Shown here: one piece after another, positions 10,260 to 21,419 of the stretch
Position numbering within the stretch: position 1 is the stretch's first letter
Layout: every line of letters starts with the position of its first letter
Assembly: GCF_000340215.1 (NCBI RefSeq)
Contig: NW_006921538.1
Location: 124,001-188,000, forward strand
DNA: 64,000 nt
Source of the DNA: Pseudocercospora fijiensis CIRAD86
Taxonomy: Eukaryota; Ascomycota; Dothideomycetes; Mycosphaerellales; Mycosphaerellaceae
Reading direction: 5' to 3'
Translations under genes and position numbers: made by a program
The notes under the pieces: generated by a model
Database searches by the model: none
What the model was told of the DNA's origin: nothing
What the model saw: the letters and a program-made list of their open reading frames with translations, nothing else

Positions 10260-11392
10260 TTACTCCCCGCCGATGACTTCTCGAAAGCCTGCTCCAGGCA
10301 GGGATGCATCAAGGCCTGTGAAGCCGTAGGTCTCTTCGCCTAGAGGCAGCGAAGTTCGAGTCGGGGCAGTTGAGAGCCATAGAGGAGGTGAAGAGTCGTC
10401 TTCTAGCTTGATGAGTGCTAGTCGTAAGTCAAACATCTGCATAGTCCTTGTTTTAGGCAATAAGGGCGATCCAGATCCCATGGTGTTGCTGTCGAGACGC
10501 TATCTTTATAGCTTGATGGGCGCTGGACGCAAGTTAAACGACTACGTGGTCCTGATTTCAGTCGACAAGGAAGCTGTAGGGAATGTGCTGTTGCTGTCGA
10601 GAAAATACCTTCATAGCTTGAGGAGTTCTAGTCGTAAGTCAAACGCCTGCATAATCCCGATTTCAGGCGATAAGGAAGATCCAGATGATGTGGTGGTACT
10701 GTCGAGACGCTATCTTCATGGCTTGATGGGCGCTGGTGGTAAGTCAAACGACTGCGTGGTCCTGATTCAGTCGACAAGGAAGCTGTAGGGAATGTGCTGT
10801 TGCTATCGAGAAAATACCTTCATAGCTTGAGGAATTCTAGTCGTAAGTCAAACGTCTGTATGATCCTGATTTCAGGCGATAAGGAAGATCCAGATGATGT
10901 GGTGGTACTGTCGAGAGGGACAGCAGAGACCAATGTTGGTGACGCGGGATCGCAGGAGTCGTTGCCAGAATCAGAGGAGTCAGACGGGGAAGAGTGAAGA
11001 CTCATGAAAGGATTCTCAGGCATGCTGGGGCTTGCGCTGAATTCCACAGCTCGGAAAGCTAGGAGGGGATTTCCTGGCGCTGTGAGCTGGCCTTCTTGCG
11101 GTCGTCGGACAAATTCGTAGCCGACATGATCCTGGTAGGCAGTCTTTGGGGAAATGGGAACAGGCCAGACGAACAAGATAGCTGTTAACGCCGGTATGCG
11201 AATCTGTGTCCTTGAGAATGCGAAGCAGGACGATGACAGGCAATGGTAGATGACCGGCAGCGTTTCCTTATTACTGCTCTGATTTCCGAAAAGACATCTG
11301 CTGCATCTAGCTGGCTGATACATCTCTTCCATCGAGCATTGCCATTGCCGTGATATTCTGGTCGATGCCTGCTTGCCTCCCATTCCGTCCAT
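10260..11392 (-). pseudogene. Minus-strand gene apparently disrupted by the 105-bp expansion
   Basis: Left of the array (10260-10420) the minus frame encodes a tail with EDDSSPPLWLSTAPTRTSL and ends FREVIGGE before a stop. Right of the array (10820-11392) the minus frame encodes a segment with PVPISPKTAYQDHVGYEFVRR and a Ser/Asp-rich region, ending FDLRLEFLKL then a stop. Both flank sequences end or begin at the same repeat motif (FDLRL..IKL), as expected if one ancestral unit was multiplied and stop codons arose at the junctions. No known domain is visible. The alternative is a plus-strand gene (10408-10997, acidic tail ending ESDGEE) with one frameshift. Confidence 0.33.
10402..10918. repeat. 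Five tandem 105-bp units (two alternating subtypes)
   Basis: Five diverged units of about 105 bp start near 10402, 10511, 10615, 10720 and 10824. Two subtypes alternate (A-B-A-B-A), so the higher-order period is about 209 bp. Unit length is a multiple of three. On the plus strand the array is open from 10331 except for one missing T in the second B unit, which shifts frame near 10768. On the minus strand each unit reads an FDLRL..IKL-like peptide but carries a stop at most junctions. Every unit also contains gtaagt about 33 nt before gatttcag or gattcag. Confidence 0.8.
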
Positions 11393-12125
11393 TTCCTAGC
11401 CTCCTCGAACGAACTCTTCCGCACACATCTCGATCAGGCAACAAGACGGTTTCCAAGTCGAGCGAAAGGAAAACTCGGCTGCTTGCCGTCTAAATTCACT
11501 TGAGCCCTTCGGCCGACCTTGCAAGCGTGGAAGAAGCGAGTTGCTTCATATCCGTCTTAGTCGTGAGTTCGCGACCTGGAAAGCCTGCCAATGCTCATTC
11601 CTGGTACTCCGTGCAAAGCTGCCACTCTGGTCAGATAGCGTGCTCAGTCATGAGAGATGTATAGCCCAGATACCTAGGGTATGCATATCAGTACAATTGG
11701 TGTTCGAAATCCTCTTACCTCCTCGCATTTCAGACCTTTGCAGCGTCACAAACACTTACCACAGGAGCCAACCACGACTACACTGAAGTCAGCCTCATCT
11801 ACGACGCCCATCTCGCTCGCACAAAGGTTGGCTCGCTCGCAGAATTCACACCACGTTTGCTGAAAAAAAGTGTACGAAGTTATCGAATGGGAGAGAGATG
11901 AGAACGAAGCCAAGCAAAAGAAAAATCTCATCTCGTGGCCGAGGAGAAAGAAGTGTGACGAGTCGCGGGAAGGTGTCGGGTCAAGCGAAGGATGGGCTGC
12001 GCTCGTACGCGACAGCTGCATGAGTTCTGGGGAGAATGACTCCAAGCGGGCTGTGATCCCAGAGGTGGTGTGTGAACGCAGCTCCAGCTCCAGCTCCAGT
12101 TCCAGTGCAAGCCTCACTATCGGGC
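11393..12125. other. No supported gene
   Basis: Unmutated DNA with overlapping frames. A plus frame at 11870-12178 is Glu/Lys rich then Ser rich, but the Ser run comes from a short ctccag tandem. Nothing recognisable. Confidence 0.4.
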
Positions 12126-12432
12126 ATGATCGAATTGCTGCACCCCGGAGTGCCGCATGCAACTGCGTCGTCCACTAGCTCTACTTCATCAAAAGCAGCA
12201 GCAGTAGCGCTAAAGCAGCGCAAGTCTCCTCGCAACGTCCGTGGCGGCGTTCTCAGGTATCTCAACTCATTAGACAATAGCTGATACAGCATCCAGCTCT
12301 TCCTCTGCACTGTGGACCACCATTGCCACCAGCACCACCACTGTTGCCGCAGAGAAGAAGTCGCCCAATGCCGTCGACATTGCACTGCCAGCCACGAAGC
12401 ACCAGGACTTGATGAATGGGGAGGAGCCTTAG
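12126..12432 (+). CDS. Hypothetical small two-exon protein (tentative)
   Basis: ATG at 12126, exon 1 to 12256, putative 40-nt intron 12257-12296 (gtatct donor, gctgat branch-like, ccag acceptor), exon 2 to TAG at 12430-12432. The spliced length is 267 nt, giving 88 residues in frame. The protein has a Ser/Thr/Ala-rich middle (SSTSSTSSKAAAVALKQRK) and ends HQDLMNGEEP. The intron would be unusually short, and a long opposing minus frame covers the same bases, so the model is weak. No function is suggested. Confidence 0.25.
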
Positions 12433-12829
12433 AAAGCGTTCGGGAAAGGTGACTTCGATGTGACGATCGCAGAACTGAACATAGCGCTGTCGCCTGTTTC
12501 GGGAGGTATAAAGTGTAGCAGAGGCACAGCAGATGGGGCTGAGGCAGATCAGGAGGTGTGGGAGGACTGTAATAGTGATGACTGAGATATGAAATGGTGA
12601 GATGGTTCTTCGGGAGTCGTGTTGATGGCGGCCTTTCCTTTGCTTCGATAGTAGTATGGAGGCGATCAATGTTGTTTCTGAGGCGCCGAATACCTGGTAC
12701 TCTAATGCAGGATTGAGAAATGGACAGCGACAGCGAGGGAGGTAGAGGTAACGTAAGAGGTAGCATTCGGCTTGTGGTTGAGAATACCTTCAGATACGCG
12801 CTAACAAAAAGGAGACGACGCCGATAGCT
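12433..12829. other. No supported gene
   Basis: Host sequence up to the left TA flank of the mariner-type element. Only a Pro/Ser-rich open frame on the minus strand; not supported. Confidence 0.4.
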
Positions 12830-13049
12830 TACTATGGATTCAAAGTCGCTTGTCAGTTAGGTGCGGGGAGAACCCTGCACCTCCGAGAGAGGAACCACAC
12901 CGCTTTTTTGGTGGTTTCTTGGCCTTTAGTCCTCTGTTTTATATATAGAATCCTCTACTATCTTATAGATATCGTGTCGACGGTTTTCTAGTAGTATAGA
13001 CCCTTCCGAGGTATTGTTACATACACTATACGTCTAACTAAGATCGATA

Positions 13050-14270
13050 GCAGCCTATAGAAGCTTCTAAAGTCCTATTTCGCTAAGGGCTATACTCCTA
13101 AGCAGATAATTGCCGAGACTCGAGTGCTAATAACCGTAAGGTCGGTATATCGCTATTAGGTTAAATAGCGCCTATTTAGAGAGTTATACCTACCTAATTA
13201 TAGTACTAAGAAGGGTAGTAGAAGGCTTTTACTAGCGGTAGAAGAAGAGTAGCTTTTTGACCTCCTATACGATAAACCGGACACCTTCTTCTTTAAAATA
13301 ATCCAATCTCTTCGAGACGAGTTTCTACGACTTTAGCCGGTTAATAAGAGTAGTAAAGGTATCGATTTAAAGCCGAGTATACTCTATATAATACTAAAGA
13401 AGAGATAGGGCTAGACTCGTAAAAGGTAGCAGATTAAGGCGAAGGAAAGGAACCTATTACTTCGAGCGTTATAGGTTATTAGGTACGTAAAGTAGCCGGT
13501 CGATCGATTAGTGTTTATCGACGAGACTACCTATAATTAGAAGACTAGTTAGCGCAAGTATAGATAGTCACCTAAAGGAATAGCTTGTATCTAGCACTAA
13601 TATGCTAAGCGAGAAGTGAGGTAGTTAGTCCTGCTAGTATTTACTATATACGGCTATTTGCCGTATACGTACGTATACTAAGGTTCGATTAATAGCGAGC
13701 GCTTTTAAACCTAGCTAGTCGACGAAGTGCTACCGTGCCTTAAAGATAGTCTACCTATAATCTTTATTATAGATAATGCTAGTATTTACTATAGAAGAAG
13801 GGTTAAAGAAGCTATACTAGACGCAGGCTATTATCTCGAGTTTCTGCCTCCGTACTTACCGGATTTGAATCCTATCGAATAGACATTCAATCTGCTAAAG
13901 AAGACCGTCTAAAGGCACCGTTCTAAGTAGGTGCTATTCGAGAGCTTTAAGAAGTATCTAATCTAGTGTCTTTATAAGTATAGAGGTCGCTATACGCGAG
14001 GTCTCTTTAAGAACGCTAGATATAACGTTAATAGCGTCGATTTGCCTTATAATCCGGATCACTTCGTAACTACTGCTAGCGCCGCTTAGAATATAATAGA
14101 TTTGGATATAGAAGAGTCGCGATAGCTCGAATACGTTTAGAATACGTCGCCGCCGCATCTTAATAACCTAGAAGGCCTTAAGAGTAGTATATTTAACGAG
14201 GAAGGAATAGAGCTAGAATTAGATATAGATTTCGACGATTTCGAGTAATATTATTAGCGCCGGCAAGCCC
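13050..14270 (+). pseudogene. Tc1/mariner (IS630 superfamily) transposase, RIP-killed
   Basis: Read through in one main frame with many TAG/TAA stops at former Gln/Trp codons. The N-terminal part has a helix-turn-helix-like segment (FAKGYTPKQIIAETRV). The catalytic core shows LVFIDETTYN (first Asp), then IIDNASIYYRR (second Asp), then LEFLPPYLPDLNPIE followed by TFNLLKK, the family block carrying the last acidic residue. The original start is lost because ATG is converted to ATA. No function remains. Confidence 0.78.
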
Positions 14271-14429
14271 CGAAGGCAGAGAACTAAGTAAACAGTTCGA
14301 ACGCTAGCCTTGCCTACTACTCTATTTGTTATATAACTAACGTATTTAATTTAATATACTAAATTGCAGCTAAATGAGTGTGATTATACTAAGAATCTCC
14401 CGCTTATTACAAGGTTGTAGATATTGTAG

Positions 14430-16245
14430 TTATAAAAAGAATAAAGCCTAAAGGAAGGCCTAAATTCGACTAGGTCTCGCCCTCCTTAGTAGCGGCTACT
14501 TCTACGGCAATAATCTTATCTTCCCTCTTTACTAGCTATTCTCGTATACCTTCTTTTAAACGCAACCTTATTCTAGTCTATTCCTTTAGCTTATTAGGCT
14601 AGTTAGACTTGTCTATATTAGCGATATTGTCGAGGTACTAGCCTATGCCTACGAAAACCCCGATATAGGCGCGTAGAGAGTCTGTTTCCGCGAAAGCCGG
14701 CTATAAGCTAGCCTAGTCGAAAAATTCCTTCGTCGAGTCCTTAGTTAGTCGAAACCTCGCCGCCGACGGCACTTTAAACGGCGCCTTATAGCTAGAGCGG
14801 TATCTAGCAAGAGTACGGATAGGAGTCTTCGATAGAGTGCTAGGAATAACACTAGTGCCGTTATTCTAGTAGTGTAGCATTCCGCCGAGAACCTCCCCGA
14901 ATAGCTTCGCTATTCCGCTTCTACCTATACCTCTACCTCTAGGGGAGTTAGACTCGCTAGCGTAGCGTATACGCTTAACTGTATCTTTTTAATACTTTAG
15001 CTAGAATTTGCGAGAGATTAATATAATCTCAATCCTTAATAGAAGCCTATCTAGCTAAGAGCTATCTTTATTCTAGACATATTCGCCCTTCTAAATAGCC
15101 TTAGAAATCTCTACGAGGGCGGCTTCGTACTAGGGGAAGTAATTCTCGCTAACTTCCTTTATACTACGGTTACGCTAGCAAGCAGACTCGCCTGCCTTCT
15201 TAAATTGTAGACAGTCCTTACGGCTATAGAGCTACTTATTAAATATCTTATAGTCTAGTCGTCTAGTTGACTTAATCTTAGCAATAATAGCGCTAGTATT
15301 CCTTATTTAAACGCTATCCGGATTCTTCTTTAACTTCTTACTACTACTACTAACTTTGCCTCGGCTTCTAGCTACTACTAGTTACTTAGGCTTTATATAG
15401 AAATCGAGACTAATAAAGGGCTTCTTCCGACCTGCTTTAACTAGGTTAATCGCATAGTCGAGAGCTTGTCGATAAACGAAGTCGCCGTCGATATCGTCGC
15501 CTACTTAGTACTAGTCGCTAATAAACGCATTCTTCGAGCCGTCCGCGCTAGTACGTATTATAATACGATAAGGCCGCTAATAGCTATTTAACTAGCTAAA
15601 CTTCGCCGCCTACGTATGTCTATCCTATGCCTCTTTGTCTCTCGTAGTAAGGAAGCTTACTACCTTCGTAGTAAGCGACCGAGCGGCACCCTTCTTAGCC
15701 GGATTAAATACAGTCTATTATCTAGTATAGTAGAAGATCTTAGGCTTATTATTAGAGTTAAAAGAGCTAGGAGCAGTAATAGGAATATTGCCGGCGGCAA
15801 GAGCGGACACGCTACTAGTAGTAGTAGTAGCCTCCTACGCTATATTAAAGGAAGAGGAGGTAGTAATAGAGGTAGAGGAAGAAATAGCTATTTTACTAGA
15901 CATAACGTTACTATTATCCTCTGCCGGCGGTACTACGGTCTCCTTGCTTTATGTTTCCGAGGGGCCCTCGATTAGATTAGGCTCTATTACGGTAGTCTTC
16001 TTACTCTTCTTACCGGCGCTAGACCTACTCTTAGAGCTACTTTTTGCCTACTAAGTCGAGTTAGATCTTCGTCTTATTAGCGGCAGACTAATAGGCTTCT
16101 AGAGAGACTATAATACCTTCTTCTTTGACTTAGTAGAGGCGGTTAACTCGTCGTCTAATCGCGCTAGAGGTATACTAGTATTACTACGAGTCGACCTAGT
16201 CGCTATTGTTACTAAAATTTAGTAGAAATCGATGGAAATGCGCGT
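14430..16245 (-). pseudogene. Unidentified second gene inside the mariner-type element, RIP-killed
   Basis: On the minus strand a single frame reads for over 500 codons with stops only as TAG/TAA at expected Gln/Trp positions, the usual look of a RIP-inactivated gene. The N-terminal third is Ser/Lys/Thr rich and low complexity (KSSSKSRSSAGKKSKK). The middle contains SADGSKNAFISD, then RQALDYAINLVKAGRKKPF, and a conserved-looking helical region (RNRSIKEVSENYFP). Toward the end is an Arg/Gly segment (SPRGRGIGRSGIAKLFGE). I recognise no domain. It converges on the transposase. It could be a passenger gene, an accessory transposon protein, or part of a neighbouring element. Confidence 0.45.
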
Positions 16246-16394
16246 ACGAGGCTCGAACAGACGATTATCCTCTAGTTAAGCACGATAGACGGGACAATTA
16301 GCGTGTTTCTATATACAAATACCCCTATACAGCTCAATCTGCGGAGGAGGCGGCTCTGCGGGCCGTACTGACAAGCGACTTTGAATCCATAGTA

Positions 16395-16897
16395 GCGAGC
16401 TCTCTCTCCCCTTCGTCGTTCTCTCGCCAAAATCTGACAGCCGAACAGACAGTGTTTCTTTTCCGAAAGTCTGGCATGCCATTCGAGAATTGGAAACAAA
16501 AATAAAACATCACGCGTTGGAAAAGCGTTCACTGCCATTGATGATGACTGCCTGTCCAGACTATGTCTCAGCAAACTCCATCCTCGGCATTCTCTTCTTC
16601 CCTCGAAGACGAGAATAGTTGATTTCGGTGTGCTTGTTCTGCTTCGTAACTATCTCGGCATCCATCTTGATGAACTTTGGAATGTCAGAGTTGAGAAACA
16701 TGGAATCATGCATGGCCACCACCCACGCACATTTGGCAAAAGCTGAGGAGATACAGCAATGCAGCAGCTCAGCTTTCGTATCATGCTGATCCCCCAATGT
16801 TTGCTAGCTTGTCCCTGATTGTGCTTCGGCTCAACATTTTCCGTATCGCTATCGTTCATGATTCTCCTCCATTCTCTCATTCCTCTAGACCGCTATG
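16395..16897. other. Host DNA, no supported gene
   Basis: Normal composition resumes directly outside the right TA of the element. A minus frame at 16561-16880 is open but unrecognisable. This is probably the 3' flank of the next gene. Confidence 0.45.
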
Positions 16898-17690
16898 TCA
16901 ATCCTCTCCTCCTAGACTGTCCATGTCCCAATCCAATTCATCCTCTTCTTCCCAAACGAAGGACCGGTAGATGTGAGATGTTGCCGCGGAAGACGACGGA
17001 GCCGCTGACTGGGAAGTGGGAGCAGTGATGACCGGAGTCGTAACGACATTCGTGGTGGTATTCGCGGTGGTATTCGTGGTGGCATTCGTGGTGGCAGTCG
17101 TGGTAGTAGCCGTGTCGTTCGCGCCAGCAGCTGAGGAGAACAGCATGGCCTCTAAGGCTGGGAGGATCTTGGTAGCAGAGTCGATCTGAGCCTCCTGGCG
17201 TGTGGCACACATGTCTCCGCTTGCTTCGAAGAGGATATCAGGCTTGATGTTCTCCTTGTTACCTTTCTCGGTGTCTTGGTTGTTGGCGTTCTTGCTGACG
17301 ACATAGGTGAAGCGATATCGGGTCTCGGTCACGATGTCGATGTGAACGGTCGGGGCGGGGAGGTTCAAGCGCTGGATGATGCTGTTGAGACGGGACAGCG
17401 GGTCGCTTGGTACTGCCGTCGCAGTAAGAATGAGAGTCACAAGCAGCGAGACCAAGAGCGTCGCTTGACTACTTACGCGGGCGCAGATGTTTGGGCAGCT
17501 TCTTCTTGGGTTCCGCCTTCGCCTTGGGCTCCTTCTTCTTCACGACTTTCGTCGCCTTCACCGACCCGACAACGCCATCGCCCTCGCCCCTAGCCTTGGC
17601 CTTTCCTGGAGCTGCCTTGGAGTTCATCATGTGCTTATGACAGAGAAGCGAGCGAGGTGCTGAGGTGATCGATGTGTCTCCAGGATTCAT
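16898..17690 (-). CDS. Hypothetical protein, Lys-rich N terminus and possible dsRBD-like fold
   Basis: Two exons: 17690-17477 and 17412-16898, joined across a 64-nt intron (gtaagt donor, ggcag acceptor) that keeps frame; TGA at 16898-16900; 242 residues. A downstream ATG-ATG (17630-17625, MMNSKAAPGKAK) may be the real start. Residues about 22-71 are Lys/Pro rich (VVKKKEPKAKAEPKKKLPK). Residues about 75-155 read SRLNSIIQRLNLPAPTVHI, RYRFTYVVSKN and ILFEASGD..ATRQEAQIDSATKILPALEAML. That pattern of helix, three strands and helix recalls a double-stranded-RNA-binding fold; this is inference. A Thr/Asn/Ala repeat follows, then an acidic Trp-containing tail. The Thr/Asn stretch comes from tandem gtggt-type repeats. 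Confidence 0.58.
17040..17120 (-). repeat. Thr/Asn-coding microsatellite-like repeat
   Basis: Variants of ttcgtggtgg recur in tandem within exon 2 of the preceding gene, encoding a Thr/Ala/Asn-rich linker on the minus strand. Confidence 0.7.
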
Positions 17691-18205
17691 GGTGTACTGC
17701 TACACCAGGCCAGAGTATGCGAACGCGCACGCGCGCTTCGTTGCTGCGAGTGACATCCGGGATGCATCGATGATTGTGAATGAGGCGATGCAGCTTTTCG
17801 CCTTCCGCCGTTGCCATCGTCGCAGCCGCCGCTCTCCTGGTTCATGGCTAAACGGAATTGTCACGATTGTAGTGGAGAGGTTCTGGAGAAGCCAAGCGGA
17901 CTTGGCGGACCGGGTCAAGCGAGCCTACGAGAAGCCACAGCTCGCCGCCGCCGTCACCCTCCTTCATCAGCTCCATCTTATTCTTCCCGCCAACACCCTG
18001 CATCATCTTCCCATCCCGAAGGACAGCATGGCGTGTGGTCCAACCGTCTCCGGAAGCACTCCTTGCAAGCAACAACAGCTGTCCGTAGACTCTGTACTGG
18101 CAAACCTCACCCACGAATCTCAACGTTGACATGCGCTTTGAACACGAAGGTCTCGCTGAAGGTGACGCACCTTTTTCTGCCTTTGCCTCTCCCTTAGCGC
18201 GGGTA
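17691..18205. other. Upstream region, no supported gene
   Basis: Unmutated DNA. A minus ORF at 17848-18132 (94 codons, MSTLRFVGEVCQYRVYGQ at its start) and plus frames overlap it. It may be an upstream exon or the 5' region of the 17690 gene; I cannot decide. Confidence 0.3.
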
Positions 18206-18229
18206 TAGGGTCTGTCGGAACCGTGGCGT

Positions 18230-21200
18230 TACAGTTGTCTCCAAAAGAGCTGTAATAGCACTGTTCTTATAGGATAAACTGTATACGGTTCGGAACGAGC
18301 AGATTTCAGTGCAGCATATCAATCTAAACGATGTTAGGACTGTACTTAGCGATAAATTGTTGTGTATGCGAAGCGTTCTAGTATGCGAACCGTTCCTTAG
18401 GTTCTAGAAGCGTTCCGGCTAATAGAAGCGCTAGAAGTCCGCGGAGGTGCGTCCGCATATGCACTTTACGTAACGTTCCTCTATTATTTGCTCCCTACCT
18501 ATTTATTTACTTACTATCGCCGCCGTTGCTGCTAGCAAAGTTAATTTTATATAGCAATCGCAATCGCTTTCGAGACCTTTAACGTACTAATATGCCTATA
18601 CTAACTAACCTCGTATATTGTCTAATATCCGAGAACTAACTCCCTATTTCCTTCTGTTTTATATATTCTCTTAAGCCTAGAAAGACTATAAGAGGTAGAA
18701 CGATCTTCTTATAATATATACTACTATTTATTTATACGATCTATTATGCGGTTAATATCTCCTTTACTAAAAGCTTCGACTTTAATATCGACAGCTTCGA
18801 TTATATATCTTATATAGCTCTAATAGTAGCAAGATCTTCTTAGTATGTATCGTATAGTCTAGTAGTTATTTAGCAATTGTTAATATACTTAGCGCTTTCG
18901 TTTGTTAGCATATGTTTAATAGTAGTAGTATATATATTAACCTCTTAGCATTTTCATCTACTAAGTGCCTAATTAGCAACTACTTAAGTATTAAGACGAT
19001 AACATCTATAGCAATTTGAAGCATAAAGCACAATATAGTATATAGTATTCGATTATAGAGACTAAAGCCGAAGCTTAAAGTATATAGCAAGCCGATTACG
19101 AAGCACAATTTCTAGGACATCTAGGACTTCTAGATTTAGCCATTTTAATACTACTACCGGGAGTATAGCAAATATAACTATATCCTTTAGCAGCACTACT
19201 ATATAGTACAAATAATATAGAATACTAGTCTCTTTTATCAAATAGGTATATAGTATAGTAGTTTAGTACTGCATTGTATACTAACATATAATAGACCCTA
19301 CGAGCTCAGCTCCGTTAGCTAGCTAATCCTAACAATATCGTAAAGCGTGTTTTACCCTAGTCCTACCCTAAACCCTCTTCGAATAAAAAGACTATCTATA
19401 AACAAGATACGGAGAATATAGTAAAACTGTATTACGAGCGAAATGTTATACACTTCCTTTATGCTTTATATGAATTTAAACACGATGTAATTATGCGAGT
19501 TTACGGCCCCGAGTTTTCTACTACTACACTATACTATATATAGGCACGGAACAAATTTCTCGATATGCGAACCTTTAAAAACAAGGTCACTATAAGAGCA
19601 CGAGTAAGTTATTATTCATTTACTATATACCTATTCTTTTTGCCCTCCTCTAACCCCTTTTTGCTCTAGGTCTTAGAGTTCTAAGATAGTTCATGTTTGA
19701 TCCTAAATCTTATAAAAATTCTAAGCCTAATAGATTAGTTTTGATCTTCATAGTTTATTTATAATCCTAAAGCTTATACTTTTGCTATTCTGTATCTACT
19801 TTGACCCTACAGTTCTCGACCATTTACCTACCGAAGAGCTATGCTTTTACTGCTAGTATATGTGTAATAGTATATACTAATGATTTAGTAGGATTAGGCT
19901 AAGCTAGAGGTGAAGGAGACTCCCTCGCTTCTAACTATACAAAATGGTTAAGTTTAAGACTTCTTTGTAAAGAACTTCTACGAGGATAAGTTCTTTACTA
20001 TATTAGTGTTTTATCTTATGCTGTTCTATATAGGTATACTAATGTATATATCGTAGATACTACTACTTAAAGGACTACCTAGACTACAAGTCCTCGAAGT
20101 CTCGAGGCAAGAAGTACTACACCTATATAATATGCTATGCTATGCTATACTCGCTCTAATTGTTGCTCGTATATAGTATACTAATCATATATAGGGCTCT
20201 ATTCTCGCTTAATAGCTATAACTATTGTCTGCATTAAGGCAGACAGAGCTCTTAAGGAGGTTAGTATCGTAAAGGCGTTGTGTCTGTAATGCTTAGGATG
20301 CTAATGTATATTATAGACGTGCGAGACTACGTATACTAAGATACTCTAGAAGTACGACGCGTAGCCGTAAGTCTATCCTTCAATCTAATCTTAAATATCT
20401 AGTACTCTTAGCACCTCCGAGACCTCCGTACGACTAGATATCTATACTAAACATCGATCTAATCGACCTTTAATACTAGAACTTATACTGCTTATACTGC
20501 TCGTAATGCTCCTATACTAACATATATATATAGAATAATAAAAGAGTAGGATACGCTTACCCGCGAGCACTTCGAGTTTACGTATACTATACTATAGATC
20601 GTTGTTGTGTAATAGCAGTACTAATCTATATCTATAGTATCCCTCCGACAAAGTAGGTCGGTAATCGCGGTCGAAAGGTGCGTAGAGTAATACAATCTAT
20701 TAAAGGTTGTATCGTAGCTAGAAGTCTAAGCATACTACTAATTATATTCGTATAGACTAAAGATATCGCTAAGGCCCTCGCGGACGCCGACGAGGACGGC
20801 TTTAACTTCGAGAGCGACGAGGAGTAGTTTCTTTATTTTTATATTTATATTATTATTATATACGCTAGTCTGCGCTATAGGCGCTGTAGGCGCTACTTGC
20901 TTACTTGCTTTGCTACTTTGCTGCTTTGCTACTTAATATTTTTATATATATTATTATTAATATACGACTTCTTAGACTAATAACTAGGATCTGTTCTTAT
21001 ACCTCGCTAACTAAATACAGAAAGACTTCTATTGCTATTAAGACCTATGTAGCGATTTCGAGTCGAAAGAAAGAAGGATGCACTACGAGAACAACCTAGC
21101 CTAACCGCTATATAGCGCCGCAAAGTGTATAGGAAGTCTTCTTTACGGCTCTGCACTTAATTCACTTACGCTACTATATAAAGAACGCGTGTATATACAG

Positions 21201-21300
21201 TGTTTGTCGCGTAGCGCGTGTGCGGGTACCTACGCCTGCCTTGCTACAAGCGCCTATCTATAAATACCTAACTCGCACTTCCAAATTCTGCTTCTACTAT
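18230..21300. other. 5' non-coding part of the 8-kb transposon
   Basis: Extremely RIP-mutated AT-rich DNA. No frame reads with the Gln/Trp-only stop pattern seen in the adjacent gene, so I see no coding relic here. Confidence 0.4.
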
Positions 21301-21419
21301 ACTAATAACACTTCGAACAAGAACACCTAAAGCATTTAAACTACTTACGATATCGACTATAGCTTTAAGCGACTCGATAGCGATATAATGTCGTACCGTT
21401 ACCTAGGATAGCTAGATCC

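Larger units (their letters stand above)
12832..16392. mobile_element. Tc1/mariner-type element, 26-bp perfect TIRs, TA target sites
   Basis: Positions 12832-12857 (starting ctatggattcaaagtc, ending cttgtcagt) and 16367-16392 are exact reverse complements. Each is flanked outside by TA (12830-12831 and 16393-16394), the target duplication typical of Tc1/mariner. The outer ~100 bp at both ends keep CpA/TpG, while about 12945-16255 is heavily RIP-mutated. Inside lie a dead DDE transposase (plus) and a second dead gene on the minus strand. At 3.56 kb it is longer than usual single-gene mariners. It may instead be two elements side by side that happen to be bracketed by the repeat. Confidence 0.68.

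Noticed and set aside
11981..12766. 261-codon minus-strand ORF as a gene
   Set aside because: No ATG at its start, low-complexity Ser/Pro/Trp-rich translation, and a better-balanced plus-strand model overlaps it.
15616..16054. Plus-strand ORFs inside the mariner-type element
   Set aside because: They are shadows of the Ser-rich N terminus of the minus-strand relic, which has the coherent RIP-type stop pattern.
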